Below, one piece after another: positions 16,873-25,345 of a stretch of 64,000 nt of DNA. This DNA comes from JAISGQ01 sp045604965 (GTDB lineage Bacteria; Bacillota; Clostridia; Oscillospirales; Acutalibacteraceae): positions 12,092-76,091 of the forward strand of contig JAZUPB010000025.1 of NCBI GenBank assembly GCA_045604965.1. The letters run 5' to 3'. The notes beneath the pieces are model-generated. The model saw only the letters and a list, made by a program, of their open reading frames with translations. It was not told the origin of the DNA and ran no database searches. The translations under genes and the position numbers were made by a program. Numbering within the stretch: position 1 is the first letter of the stretch; each line of letters starts with the position of its first letter.

Positions 16873-17958
16873 ATGGCACAACTTAGCTTACAGCACATTG
16901 AAAAAGTGTATGACAATAAAGTCAAAGCGGTACACGATTTTGACCTTGAGGTCAAGGACGGTGAACTGATAGTTCTTGTCGGACCCTCCGGCTGCGGTAA
17001 ATCCACAACCCTTCGAATGGTTGCAGGTCTTGAGGATATAACCAACGGCAAGCTGCTGCTTGACGGCAAGGACATAACTGCGACGCCTGCAAAGGACCGC
17101 GATATGGCAATGGTTTTCCAGAACTATGCACTTTACGGTCATATGACAGTTTATGAAAATATGGCTTTTTCCCTTACACTGCGCAAAGAGAACCCCAATG
17201 TAATACATAAGAAGGTTCTTGCTGCAGCGGAGATTCTTGATCTTACAAGCCAGCTTAACAAAAAGCCTGCACAGCTTTCCGGCGGACAGCGTCAGAGAGT
17301 TGCTATGGGACGAGCCATCGTACGCAACCCCAAGGTGTTCCTGTTTGACGAGCCCCTTTCAAACCTTGACGCAAAGCTTCGCGGTGCTACCCGCCGTGAG
17401 ATACTGCTTCTCCATAAGAGACTCAAGGCAACAATGCTTTACGTAACCCACGATCAGACCGAGGCTCTGACACTTGCAGACCGCATCGTGTGTATGTCAA
17501 TGGGTCACGTTCAGCAGGTAGGAACTCCTCTTGAGCTTTACGACACACCCGCAAATCTTTTCGTAGCAAGCTTTATCGGACTTCCCCCGATGAACTTCTA
17601 TGACGTAAAAGTATCCGGCGGCGAGCTTTGCGGCAACGGCTTCAAAGTTCCCCTCGGCGAAAGTGAAAAAGCACTGCTCTCTGATTATGAGGGCAAGGAG
17701 ATAGTCCTCGGCATTCGCCCCGAAAATATTGTTGAGGGCGATGAGATAGAGGTAAGAGTAACCACCAATGAAAACCTTGGAATGAATACTCTTGTTCACG
17801 GACATATCGGAGAAGAAGACAAGGCATCGACGAAGATATCCTGCAAGCTCAAGGGCTGGTGTGATTACAAGCAGGGCGATAAGGTAAAGGTATCATTTAA
17901 CAGAATGCACTTCTTTGATAAAGAGACCACCAACGCCATCAGGGAGGTTGAAAGATAA
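16873..17958 (+). CDS. ABC transporter ATP-binding protein, UgpC/MsmX type
   Basis: A 361-aa CUT1-family ATPase. Walker A is GPSGCGKST (about residue 37), the Q-loop is MVFQNYALYGHMT, the signature is LSGGQRQRVAMGRA, Walker B is VFLFDEPLSNLD and the switch is YVTHDQTEA. The C-terminal third is the regulatory OB-fold domain found in MalK/MsmX. AAGGAGGGAAAAGG precedes the start. It powers the LplB/LplC importer. A second ATPase of the same type lies at 20494; in many Bacillota one such ATPase serves several importers, so dedicated copies are noteworthy. Confidence 0.95.
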   Translation: MAQLSLQHIEKVYDNKVKAVHDFDLEVKDGELIVLVGPSGCGKSTTLRMVAGLEDITNGKLLLDGKDITATPAKDRDMAMVFQNYALYGHMTVYENMAFSLTLRKENPNVIHKKVLAAAEILDLTSQLNKKPAQLSGGQRQRVAMGRAIVRNPKVFLFDEPLSNLDAKLRGATRREILLLHKRLKATMLYVTHDQTEALTLADRIVCMSMGHVQQVGTPLELYDTPANLFVASFIGLPPMNFYDVKVSGGELCGNGFKVPLGESEKALLSDYEGKEIVLGIRPENIVEGDEIEVRVTTNENLGMNTLVHGHIGEEDKASTKISCKLKGWCDYKQGDKVKVSFNRMHFFDKETTNAIREVER

Positions 17959-18539
17959 TGAGCGAGAAAAAAGTTAAAACCTCCAAATCTCCCTCAAAGG
18001 TGAAGGAATTTTTCCGTAAGCTTATTGTTTCGCTGAAGCGCAAGCCCCATATTATTCCGGGCTTGGTTATTGCAGCAGCATTCCTGCTGTACTCTCTTAA
18101 TCTTACCGATGTATCAGATACAACGGCAAAGATACAGGGATCAGGAATGGGCCTCTGCGGCTTCTGCACAATGCTTTTCTCAATTCTCGGTTTTGTATGC
18201 TTTCTTAACGCATTTCCTCACCGCAAAAAGGTAAATATCCCGATGCTGCTTCTTATGTTTGCAATGTTCGGTGTAATCATTTACTGTGATATCCATTATA
18301 AAAATGCAATTCTGTACGCTATGAACAGAGCGGACAATGCAATAAAGATCACTAATAACACCGCATATATCGCAGATGCATACAATATGCTCGGCACACA
18401 CATCATACTGATTGCGGTTGCAGCAGGTCTTGTTGTTCTGCTTCCCATTTACAGATGGCTGCTCAGAAAGATCAATACATCTGTAGAAGTAGAGGATAAC
18501 GGTTCAATGGCTGAGATTGAGCTGTCCGAAGAGGAATAA
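17958..18539 (+). CDS. Multi-pass membrane protein of unknown function in importer operon
   Basis: A 193-aa protein with a basic N-terminal cytoplasmic stretch rich in Lys/Ser (about 30 residues), then about four helices (residues 35-50, 70-88, 97-112, 145-165) and an acidic tail ending EDNGSMAEIELSEEE. Its ATG shares one base with the ATPase stop (TAATG), implying coupled translation with the energy subunit. No recognised domain. The charged tails could be docking segments for the ATPase, but this is only inference. Confidence 0.8.
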   Translation: MSEKKVKTSKSPSKVKEFFRKLIVSLKRKPHIIPGLVIAAAFLLYSLNLTDVSDTTAKIQGSGMGLCGFCTMLFSILGFVCFLNAFPHRKKVNIPMLLLMFAMFGVIIYCDIHYKNAILYAMNRADNAIKITNNTAYIADAYNMLGTHIILIAVAAGLVVLLPIYRWLLRKINTSVEVEDNGSMAEIELSEEE

Positions 18540-18548
18540 TGTCAAAGA

Positions 18549-18585
18549 AAAAATGGGAGGCTCGGCAATGACCTCCCATTTTTCA
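18549..18585 (+). terminator. Hairpin with T tract inside importer operon
   Basis: AAAAATGGGAGG (18549-18560) pairs with CCTCCCATTTTT (18572-18583), loop of 11 nt, followed by TC. It lies 9 bp after the preceding gene and probably lowers rather than abolishes expression of the last membrane gene. Confidence 0.8.
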
Positions 18586-18611
18586 AAAACGATTCTGACA
18601 AGGAGCCCGAA

Positions 18612-19256
18612 ATGTCACTTAAAAAGAAGAAAAACGTTGGGATAGAGCCTGAGGAAAAAGGCTCATCCGAATATTATGAGCTTAAGACAAAAGCTATTGA
18701 CGATCTGGTCAATGCCAATGAGGAAAACTCCCCGGAACTTACTCCGGAGGAGCTTAAAAAGTACAGCAGTAAGCCGAAATTCTCCCTTACAGAATGGATG
18801 AAAGCGGTACTTATCAAGATATGGTTTGCCGGAGCAGTCTGCTTCTTTATCTTCTGGGGACTCGGCACGTACATAAGAGCTGAACTTGATATGCTCTTTG
18901 TGTTCGCAGTTGCGCTGGGTATAGTGACAGATCTCCTGGTAAACAATATTTTCCGCTTTTATGAAAAAACACCTCACGCTAATGATCGCTGGATGATGTT
19001 CCCGAAAAAGAATTTCATAAATTTCTTTTTCAATATAATATATGCCTTTGTGCTTCTTGCGGCGGTTTATATGATTTACAACATAATAAACCTCGTTATA
19101 GTTTCATTGACAGGAGCACCTAAGGACAGCGTTCCCGTAGGTGTTGAGCCGATTCTTTTCGGAGTGCTTTATATGGCGGTGGATATGCTTTTTATAGGTA
19201 TGAAGAGAACTTTCGGGAAAATAGTTGATGACGCCAAGAAAAGCGTAAAAAAATAA
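18612..19256 (+). CDS. Multi-pass membrane protein of unknown function, last gene of importer operon
   Basis: A 214-aa protein with a hydrophilic N-terminal region of about 65 residues rich in Glu/Lys and with ELTPEELKKYSSK, then four predicted helices (about 72-90, 95-115, 135-158, 180-200) and a basic tail. The segment FYEKTPHANDRWMMFPKKNFINF lies between helices 2 and 3 on the cytoplasmic side. AAGGAGCCCGAA is the ribosome site. No functional motif is recognised. It is separated from the rest of the operon by an internal terminator, so its level may differ from that of the transporter. Confidence 0.75.
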   Translation: MSLKKKKNVGIEPEEKGSSEYYELKTKAIDDLVNANEENSPELTPEELKKYSSKPKFSLTEWMKAVLIKIWFAGAVCFFIFWGLGTYIRAELDMLFVFAVALGIVTDLLVNNIFRFYEKTPHANDRWMMFPKKNFINFFFNIIYAFVLLAAVYMIYNIINLVIVSLTGAPKDSVPVGVEPILFGVLYMAVDMLFIGMKRTFGKIVDDAKKSVKK

Positions 19257-19337
19257 ACTGCACCGGCGCCGGGTTAGTAAACGCCAATGCAGTTTAAGGT
19301 AAGATCATTCGCCGATCGAATTTAAAGAATGATCTTC
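19255..19337. terminator. Weak inverted repeats between convergent genes
   Basis: AAACTGCA (19255-19262) / TGCAGTTT (19288-19295) with a 25-nt loop containing CCGGCGCCGG, and AAGATCATTC (19301-19310) / GAATGATCTT (19328-19337). Neither is followed by a clear T run. They may act as weak terminators for the convergent importer operon and AraC gene. Confidence 0.4.
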
Positions 19338-20116
19338 ATACTGTCTGATGTCTGGTTCGGATCAGGAACATCGTTCTGAGCCGAATTTATATAATAGCTT
19401 GGAGCCACGCCATACTTTTTCTTAAACATTCTGGAGAAGTATAGCGGCTCACGGAAACCGCAGGTCTGAGCGATTTCAGCAATACTTCCGCTGTCGCTGT
19501 AATTTGAGCGAAGCATATCCGCAGCGGTTTTGAGACGCTTGTCCTGAAGGTACTTATGAGGAGTAACACCAAGCTCCTTCTTAAACAGCTTTCTCAGGTA
19601 ATCGTAGCTGAAATGAAGAGAAAGCAGATATTCATCAAGCATATAGTTGCAGTCAGGATAATTCTGAATGATATTGCTTTCAATTTCCTCTACGATGGGA
19701 CTGAGCCTGTTGACCTTGCGATAGGCGCTGAGGTAGCAGGCAATAAGATCACCGTAAGCGGAAAGAAGCATAGGTTTGCGGTCGGGGTCGCCGTAAAAAT
19801 GGAAAAACGCCGCAGAGAATGCGTTATAGATAAACTGATTGCTGTCGTCCATAATGCTGAAGGGTGCCTTGAAATTCATAGTGGTGTTGGACATATTAAG
19901 GTGAATATTGGTAAAACCTTCAGAGCTTCCGTTGGAGTGGGGAGTGTTTGGCGGGATGATGACGATGGTTCCCTTTTCATAGGGTATGGTCAGATCGTTA
20001 TCAAAGTCAAAATGCCCCTGTCCGCCGGTACAGTAGATAAGTTCCCAGGTGTTATGAGCGTGGCGGGAAACAGAAAGCGTAACAGAATGCTTTCCTGCAT
20101 AAACGATGTCGTTCAT
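19322..20116 (-). CDS. AraC-family transcriptional regulator
   Basis: A 264-aa regulator. The N-terminal cupin contains SVSRHAHNTWELIYCTGGQGHFDF and GTIVIIPPNTPHSN; the C-terminal double helix-turn-helix contains LHFSYDYLRKLFKKELGVTPH and IAEIAQTCGFREPLYFSRMF, followed by a short 25-residue tail. GAGGGA lies before the ATG. It is divergent from the ATPase-kduI-GH28-GH105-kduD operon and is the likely activator of that operon in response to pectin-derived sugars (inference from position). Confidence 0.9.
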   Translation of the reverse strand: MNDIVYAGKHSVTLSVSRHAHNTWELIYCTGGQGHFDFDNDLTIPYEKGTIVIIPPNTPHSNGSSEGFTNIHLNMSNTTMNFKAPFSIMDDSNQFIYNAFSAAFFHFYGDPDRKPMLLSAYGDLIACYLSAYRKVNRLSPIVEEIESNIIQNYPDCNYMLDEYLLSLHFSYDYLRKLFKKELGVTPHKYLQDKRLKTAADMLRSNYSDSGSIAEIAQTCGFREPLYFSRMFKKKYGVAPSYYINSAQNDVPDPNQTSDSMKIIL

Positions 20117-20493
20117 AGTTTAAATCCCTCGTTTCACATCTTAAATTCAAAACGATATTTACAGCTGTGGACGTGTATCATTTATTATATTATCACACAA
20201 TGTCTGTTTTGTCCATATTTTTCACAAAACAATAATTTTATAATTTCGATTAAAAAAAGGTTTATGACCAACAGGGCAAAAACACAACAATGCCGAAAAC
20301 AGCGAGAAAATCGCATAATAAAACGAAAGCGATCACGCTTCATTAATGAAGCTAATCCGTTTCGTCTATAAACAGGCTTATTTATGAACTCGAATGAAAC
20401 ATCCGCATCGTTTATACTATAATATATAAACAAAATGCTGATTCAAGATAAAAAATATATTCACATATAAACATTTTCAAGGGGGCTTGAATT
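20117..20493. promoter_or_regulatory. Divergent control region between AraC gene and ATPase/kduI operon
   Basis: A 377-bp A/T-rich region without a supported gene. On the reverse strand TGGACA (20215-20210) and TAATAT (20192-20187), 17 bp apart, are a probable araC promoter. On the forward strand TATAAT (20418-20423) is a good -10 with a poor -35 (TGAAAC, 20395-20400), as expected for activator-dependent transcription. A 16-bp perfect palindrome GCTTCATTAATGAAGC lies at 20337-20352, nested inside ACGAAA (20323-20328) / TTTCGT (20360-20365), about 65 bp upstream of the -10. Confidence 0.55.
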
Positions 20494-21576
20494 ATGGCAT
20501 ATCTTGCACTTAAGGAGATAAACAAAATTTACCCGAACGGCTTCCACGCTGTTCACGATTTCAATCTGGAGATTGAGAAGGGTGAGTTTATAGTATTTGT
20601 CGGTCCGTCCGGATGCGGCAAATCCACAACATTGCGTATGATCGCAGGCCTTGAGGATATAAGCAAGGGTGACTTCCTTATAAACGGAAAGCGCGCAAAC
20701 GAAAAAGGACCGCGTGAGCGTGAGATCGCGATGGTTTTCCAGAGCTACGCTCTTTATCCCCAGATGACGGTATATGATAATCTCGCATTTGGTCTGACGC
20801 TGCAGGGTGTTGACGAAGATGTTATTGAGGAAAGAGTAAAGAAGACAGCAAAGATCCTCGGCCTTACAGATTATCTCGACCGTCTGCCCAGAGCACTGTC
20901 CGGTGGACAGCGTCAGAGAGTCGCAGTAGGTCGTGCGATAATCCGCAAGGTTGGCATATTCCTTATGGATGAGCCCCTTTCAAACCTCGATGCAAAGCAG
21001 AGAGTAACAATGCGTTCCGAGATCACACAGATTCATCGTGAAACCGGAGCAACCACTATCTACGTAACCCACGACCAGACCGAGGCTATGACAATGGCTG
21101 ACCGCATCGTTGTAATGAAGGAAGGCTATGTACAGCAGATCGGTACACCTTATGACCTTTATTTTAAGCCCGTGAATGTGTTTGTTGCAGGCTTTATCGG
21201 CGAGCCGCCTATGAACTTCATCCGCGAAAAGGTAGAGAACGGATGTATTAACATCGGTGGAATCACCCTTGATCTTTCCCGTAAGCTTGGCGATAAGGTT
21301 TCTGATTACGAGGGTAAGGAAATCGTATTCGGATTCCGTCCCGAAGGAATCGTCCTCGGCGAATCGGACAATGCGTATAATGTCAGCTGCAGCGTAGAGC
21401 TCACCGAAATGCTGGGCGACAATGTAAACGTATATATTAACATAGGCGACAAAAAAGCAATTCTCAAGGTCGATCCCCACGACACCCCCGAGATGGACAG
21501 CGACATTTCATTCTCCATTCCTTATGAGAATGTTTATCTCTTCGACGGACAGACAGAGAATGTAATCAATATATAA
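20494..21576 (+). CDS. ABC transporter ATP-binding protein, UgpC/MsmX type (second copy)
   Basis: A 360-aa CUT1 ATPase: Walker A GPSGCGKST, Q-loop MVFQSYALYPQMT, signature LSGGQRQRVAVGRA, Walker B IFLMDEPLSNLD, switch YVTHDQTEA, and the C-terminal OB-fold domain. It is clearly similar to the ATPase at 16873 but not identical. No permease or binding protein follows; instead it leads a catabolic operon with kduI, GH28, GH105 and kduD. It may be a shared ATPase for several oligosaccharide importers, including ones elsewhere in the genome. Confidence 0.95.
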   Translation: MAYLALKEINKIYPNGFHAVHDFNLEIEKGEFIVFVGPSGCGKSTTLRMIAGLEDISKGDFLINGKRANEKGPREREIAMVFQSYALYPQMTVYDNLAFGLTLQGVDEDVIEERVKKTAKILGLTDYLDRLPRALSGGQRQRVAVGRAIIRKVGIFLMDEPLSNLDAKQRVTMRSEITQIHRETGATTIYVTHDQTEAMTMADRIVVMKEGYVQQIGTPYDLYFKPVNVFVAGFIGEPPMNFIREKVENGCINIGGITLDLSRKLGDKVSDYEGKEIVFGFRPEGIVLGESDNAYNVSCSVELTEMLGDNVNVYINIGDKKAILKVDPHDTPEMDSDISFSIPYENVYLFDGQTENVINI

Positions 21577-21599
21577 ATTATTTATCCAAGGAGGCACAT

Positions 21600-22442
21600 A
21601 TGGATATTCGTTATTCAGCACATCCCAATGATGTAAAAAGATATACTACCGAGGAACTCAGAAAAGAATTCCTTATCACCGACCTTTATCAGCCCGATAC
21701 CGTTCAGGCAACCTACTCCCACGTTGACCGTATGGTCGTTATGGGAATAATGCCTGTAAATGAGGCTGTTTCCATCGACAAAGGCATCGATGTTTATGCA
21801 AACTTCGGCACCTCCTATATCCTTGAGCGCCGTGAAGCAGGTGTATTCAATCTCGGCGGTGCAGGTTATGTTGAGGTCGACGGAGTCCGTTACGAGCTTG
21901 GTTTTGAGGACTGCATCTACATTGCAAAGGAGACCAAGAGCGTAATCTTTGGCAGCAACGAAAAGGAGAATCCTGCAAAGTTCTACATTGCATCCACTCC
22001 TGCACATAAAGTCTGCAAGACCACACTTCTCACCATAGAGAAAGCAAACAAGCGTCCCCTTGGCGGTGAGGAGAACTCCAACAAGAGAGTTATAAATCAG
22101 TTCATTCATCCGGACGTCCTCGAGACCTGTCAGCTTCTTATGGGTCTTACAAAGCTCGAAAAGGGCAGCGTATGGAATTCTATGCCCTGCCACACCCACG
22201 AGCGCCGTATGGAGGTCTACACATACTACGGACTTCCCGAAAACGACGTAGTAATGCACTTTATGGGTCAGCCTCAGGAAGTACGTCCTATAGTGATGCA
22301 GAACTTTGATGCCGTAATTTCCCCCTCCTGGTCCATCCATTGCGGCTGCGGCACTTCCAATTATACATTCATCTGGGCAATGGGCGGCGAAAACCAGGTG
22401 TTTGACGATATGGACAATCTCAAGCCTTCGGAGTTAAAATAA
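21600..22442 (+). CDS. kduI: 5-dehydro-4-deoxy-D-glucuronate isomerase
   Basis: A 280-aa cupin-fold isomerase. The N-terminus DIRYSAHPNDVKRYTTEELR and the metal-binding set MPCHTHERRMEVYTYY (two His and Glu) plus a later His in SIHCGCGTSNYTFIW are typical of KduI. It converts 5-keto-4-deoxyuronate, released from unsaturated oligogalacturonides, into 2,5-diketo-3-deoxygluconate. AAGGAGGCACAT precedes the ATG. It sits 23 bp after the ATPase gene and upstream of GH28/GH105/kduD, the enzymes that feed and use its product. Confidence 0.97.
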   Translation: MDIRYSAHPNDVKRYTTEELRKEFLITDLYQPDTVQATYSHVDRMVVMGIMPVNEAVSIDKGIDVYANFGTSYILERREAGVFNLGGAGYVEVDGVRYELGFEDCIYIAKETKSVIFGSNEKENPAKFYIASTPAHKVCKTTLLTIEKANKRPLGGEENSNKRVINQFIHPDVLETCQLLMGLTKLEKGSVWNSMPCHTHERRMEVYTYYGLPENDVVMHFMGQPQEVRPIVMQNFDAVISPSWSIHCGCGTSNYTFIWAMGGENQVFDDMDNLKPSELK

Positions 22443-22476
22443 ACCGATTTACGATATACTCGGCTTGATTATAAAT

Positions 22477-22505
22477 ACGGCGGCCGGGGATAACCTTGCC
22501 GCCGT
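22477..22505 (+). terminator. Intergenic hairpin after kduI
   Basis: ACGGCGGC (22477-22484) pairs with GCCGCCGT (22498-22505) over a 13-nt loop; only TTACTTTG follows. It could be a partial terminator or mRNA-stability element between kduI and the GH28 gene. Confidence 0.5.
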
Positions 22506-22531
22506 TTACTTTGACAAACAGGAGTTTGATT

Positions 22532-24070
22532 ATGAAATTCCACGAAATATTCCGTTCATCTGTCTCGCTGTGCTTTGAGCTTGACAATGAAACTCCCTAT
22601 TATTCTCCAAAGCCTTACGATGTGGCGCTGAACGGCGAGGTTGTGCTGAAAGGCGTAAAAACCAACGTATTTTCTCTTTTTGACCTCAAGCCTGAAACAG
22701 AATACAACGTAACTGTCGGAGATTTCGCTCTCACAGTCAGCACAAAGGCAGAAAGCGCCTGCATCAGCGCCGCCGATTTCGGTGCAAAGGGCGACGGTGT
22801 CACAGATGATACAACCGCTATACAGACGGCGATCTTTGCCTGCCCTGATAACGGCAGAGTAAGAGTACCGGCAGGTACATACTATATCCGCCCCATAGTT
22901 CTCAAGAGCCATATGACCTTTGAGCTGTGCGAGGGTGCAGTGCTTCTCGGCGATACCGAGCCGAGCCACTATCCTGTCTGGCCTGGCGAGATAATCGACC
23001 CTAATACAGGCAAAGAAGTTCAGGTCAGCAGTTTCGAGGGAACTCCTATGGCGTGCCATCAGAGCTTTGTAAGTGCCCATTATGCAGAAGGCATCAACAT
23101 TGTCGGCAAGGGCGTTATTGACGGAAACGCACAGAATTCCAGCTGGTGGATAAACCCCAAGGAGAGAAAAGAAGGCAGACCGAGGCTCTTTTTCTGTAAT
23201 CAGTGCGAGGGGATAAATTTTCACGGTATTACAGGAAGAAACTCAGCATCCTGGAATTTCCACCCCTTCTTTTCAAAGGGTATCGGTTTCTACGATATGG
23301 CAGTCGAAGCTCCTGCAGACAGCCCAAACACCGACGGTACTGACCCCGAATCCTGCAATGGGGTGGATTACATCGGTGTCCGCTTCTCTGTCGGAGACGA
23401 TGCGATAGCCATCAAAGCAGGAAAAATGTATATGGGTATGAAATATCAGACCCCTGCAAGCAATCACCTTATCCGCAACTGCCTGATGGAGTATGCACAC
23501 GGTGCAGTTGTTCTGGGCAGTGAAATGTCGGGAGGAGTCAAGGATCTTACAGTCAGCCAGTGTTACTTTGACCACACCGACAGAGGCCTGAGAATAAAGA
23601 CACGACGCGGCAGAGGCAAGTACGCTGTTATCGACGGAGTGGAATTCTCAAACATAAAGATGAACAACGTCCTCTCTCCGCTTGTTATAAATATGTATTA
23701 CTTCTGCGATCCTGACGGCAAGACAGAATACGTTCAGGACAAGGGCCCGAGACCTGTTGACGACAATACTCCGTACCTCGGGAGCTTTACGTTCCGTAAT
23801 ATTCAGTGTGAAAATTACGAATATGCGGCAGGATATTTCCACGGATTGCCGGAACAGCCCATCGGCTCGGTTGAAATTGACAACGTCACATTTACCGCCA
23901 AGCCCGATGCAGGAGAAGGCTATCCTGCAATGATGTGTGATATCGAACCCCACAGCAAAGCCGGACTTCGATTCAAAAACGTTAAGAAGGTAACACTCAA
24001 AAATGTAACCATTGAGGGTTTCGAGGGCGATCGCATCGAAGTTTTCGGCGGTGAATTAGAGGAAATATAA
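22532..24070 (+). CDS. GH28-family polygalacturonase, intracellular
   Basis: A 512-aa glycoside hydrolase of family 28. After an N-terminal beta-rich segment of about 85 residues comes the pectate-lyase-like start ADFGAKGDGVTDDT, then the GH28 signature NTDGTDP (with catalytic Asp), the DD pair in VGDDAIAIKAG, the GSEMSGG loop and RIKTRRGRGK. It hydrolyses alpha-1,4-galacturonosyl bonds. No signal peptide: ATG 22532 follows CAGGAGTTTGATT directly. An intracellular GH28 in a kduI/kduD operon most likely acts as an exo-enzyme on imported oligogalacturonides. Confidence 0.92.
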   Translation: MKFHEIFRSSVSLCFELDNETPYYSPKPYDVALNGEVVLKGVKTNVFSLFDLKPETEYNVTVGDFALTVSTKAESACISAADFGAKGDGVTDDTTAIQTAIFACPDNGRVRVPAGTYYIRPIVLKSHMTFELCEGAVLLGDTEPSHYPVWPGEIIDPNTGKEVQVSSFEGTPMACHQSFVSAHYAEGINIVGKGVIDGNAQNSSWWINPKERKEGRPRLFFCNQCEGINFHGITGRNSASWNFHPFFSKGIGFYDMAVEAPADSPNTDGTDPESCNGVDYIGVRFSVGDDAIAIKAGKMYMGMKYQTPASNHLIRNCLMEYAHGAVVLGSEMSGGVKDLTVSQCYFDHTDRGLRIKTRRGRGKYAVIDGVEFSNIKMNNVLSPLVINMYYFCDPDGKTEYVQDKGPRPVDDNTPYLGSFTFRNIQCENYEYAAGYFHGLPEQPIGSVEIDNVTFTAKPDAGEGYPAMMCDIEPHSKAGLRFKNVKKVTLKNVTIEGFEGDRIEVFGGELEEI

Positions 24071-24135
24071 AGGATACCAAAGGAGCAAAGCCCCTTGCAG
24101 GAGTTTGGGGACAGAGTCCCCAACTTCTTATAAAT
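24071..24135. repeat. REP-like G/C-rich element downstream of GH28 gene
   Basis: The 112-bp gap holds AAGCCCCTTGCAGGAG followed by the hairpin TTGGGGAC-AGA-GTCCCCAA. This pairing of a CCCCTTGCAGG box with a GGGGAC/GTCCCC hairpin looks like a dispersed intergenic repeat, which I recall being frequent in this bacterial group. No second copy is seen in the window. Confidence 0.4.
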
Positions 24136-24194
24136 AACAATGCAGGCATTATGCCTACATCAAAGTCCAAAACCTGAAAGAGGTGAAAATCCTT

Positions 24195-25325
24195 ATGAGA
24201 GCAGTAATCGACAAATATATCCACCGACTTATGAAAGGTTCTGCACCTGACAGACCGCTCTGGAACATCGAAAAGATAAAACAGGGCAAGGCGTTGGAAT
24301 GGAATTACATAGACGGCTGTATGATGACCTCACTGCTGACCTTGTGGAAGCAGACAGGTGATAGAGAATACTTTGACTTCGCAGAGAATTACCTTGATTA
24401 TTACGTCTTTGAGGACGGTACGCTTCGCGGATATGAGATAGAAACATATAACCTCGACAATATCTGTGAGGGAAGAGTTCTTTTTGATGTATACCGCGAA
24501 ACGGGCAAGGAGAAGTATGCAAAGGCAATAGAGCTTCTGTATTCTCAGCTGGAAAAACAGCCCAGAACAAAATACGGAAGCTTCTGGCACAAGCTGATTT
24601 ATCCGAATCAGGTGTGGCTTGACGGTCTGTATATGGCGCAGGTGTTCAACACACGATATCAGATCTACAGCGGAAAAAATGATTACAGCGATATCGTCAA
24701 TCAGTTCAAAAACGTTCGAAATTATATGTTTGACGAAGAAAAGAAGCTTTACTACCACGGCTTTGACGCTTCAAAAGAAGCCTTCTGGGCAAAGGAGGAT
24801 GGCTGTTCAAAGAGCTTCTGGCTTCGTTCCCTCGGCTGGTATCTTGTTGCACTTGCCGATGTAATAGAATATCTCCCTGAAGAGAATTCAGAGGAAAGAG
24901 CATATCTTTCGTCACTTCTGAAGGAAGCCCTTGAGGGCGTCAGCCAATACAAGGATGAAGAAAGCGGAATATTTATGCAGATAGTCGATGCAGGACGAAG
25001 AGAGGGCAACTATCCAGAGACCAGTGGCTCTTCTATGATCGCCTATGCCTGCCTGAAGGCTTCACGTCTTGAGGTTGTGGACAGTAAATTTGCAGAGCTT
25101 GGAAAAAGCGTATTTGAAAGCATCTGCAAAAACTATCTTACAGAAACTGACGGCGAACTTAACCTTGGAAACATCTGCCTTGTTGCAGGTCTTGGTCCTG
25201 AGAACAACAGACGACGGGACGGTACTTTTGAATACTATGTTTCCGAACCTGTCGTTGAAAATGACGCAAAGGGTGTAGCGCCCTTTATTATGTGCTATGT
25301 AGAGCTTCTGGGCTCTGATATGTAA
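24195..25325 (+). CDS. GH105-family unsaturated uronyl hydrolase
   Basis: A 376-aa GH105/GH88-type (alpha/alpha)6-barrel enzyme similar to YteR/YesR. Key acidic sites are Asp in NYIDGCMMTSLLTLW (about residue 39) and Asp in VWLDGLYMAQVFNTRY (about residue 145); aromatic-rich WLRSLGWYLVALADV and GSSMIAYACLK are typical. It removes the unsaturated galacturonyl residue from lyase products by hydration of the double bond. ATG 24195 is chosen because GAGGTG is 9 bp upstream; an in-frame GTG at 24183 is inside that ribosome site. No signal peptide, so it works in the cytoplasm and feeds KduI. Confidence 0.92.
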   Translation: MRAVIDKYIHRLMKGSAPDRPLWNIEKIKQGKALEWNYIDGCMMTSLLTLWKQTGDREYFDFAENYLDYYVFEDGTLRGYEIETYNLDNICEGRVLFDVYRETGKEKYAKAIELLYSQLEKQPRTKYGSFWHKLIYPNQVWLDGLYMAQVFNTRYQIYSGKNDYSDIVNQFKNVRNYMFDEEKKLYYHGFDASKEAFWAKEDGCSKSFWLRSLGWYLVALADVIEYLPEENSEERAYLSSLLKEALEGVSQYKDEESGIFMQIVDAGRREGNYPETSGSSMIAYACLKASRLEVVDSKFAELGKSVFESICKNYLTETDGELNLGNICLVAGLGPENNRRRDGTFEYYVSEPVVENDAKGVAPFIMCYVELLGSDM

Positions 25326-25345
25326 TAAATTGGAGGAATAATACA

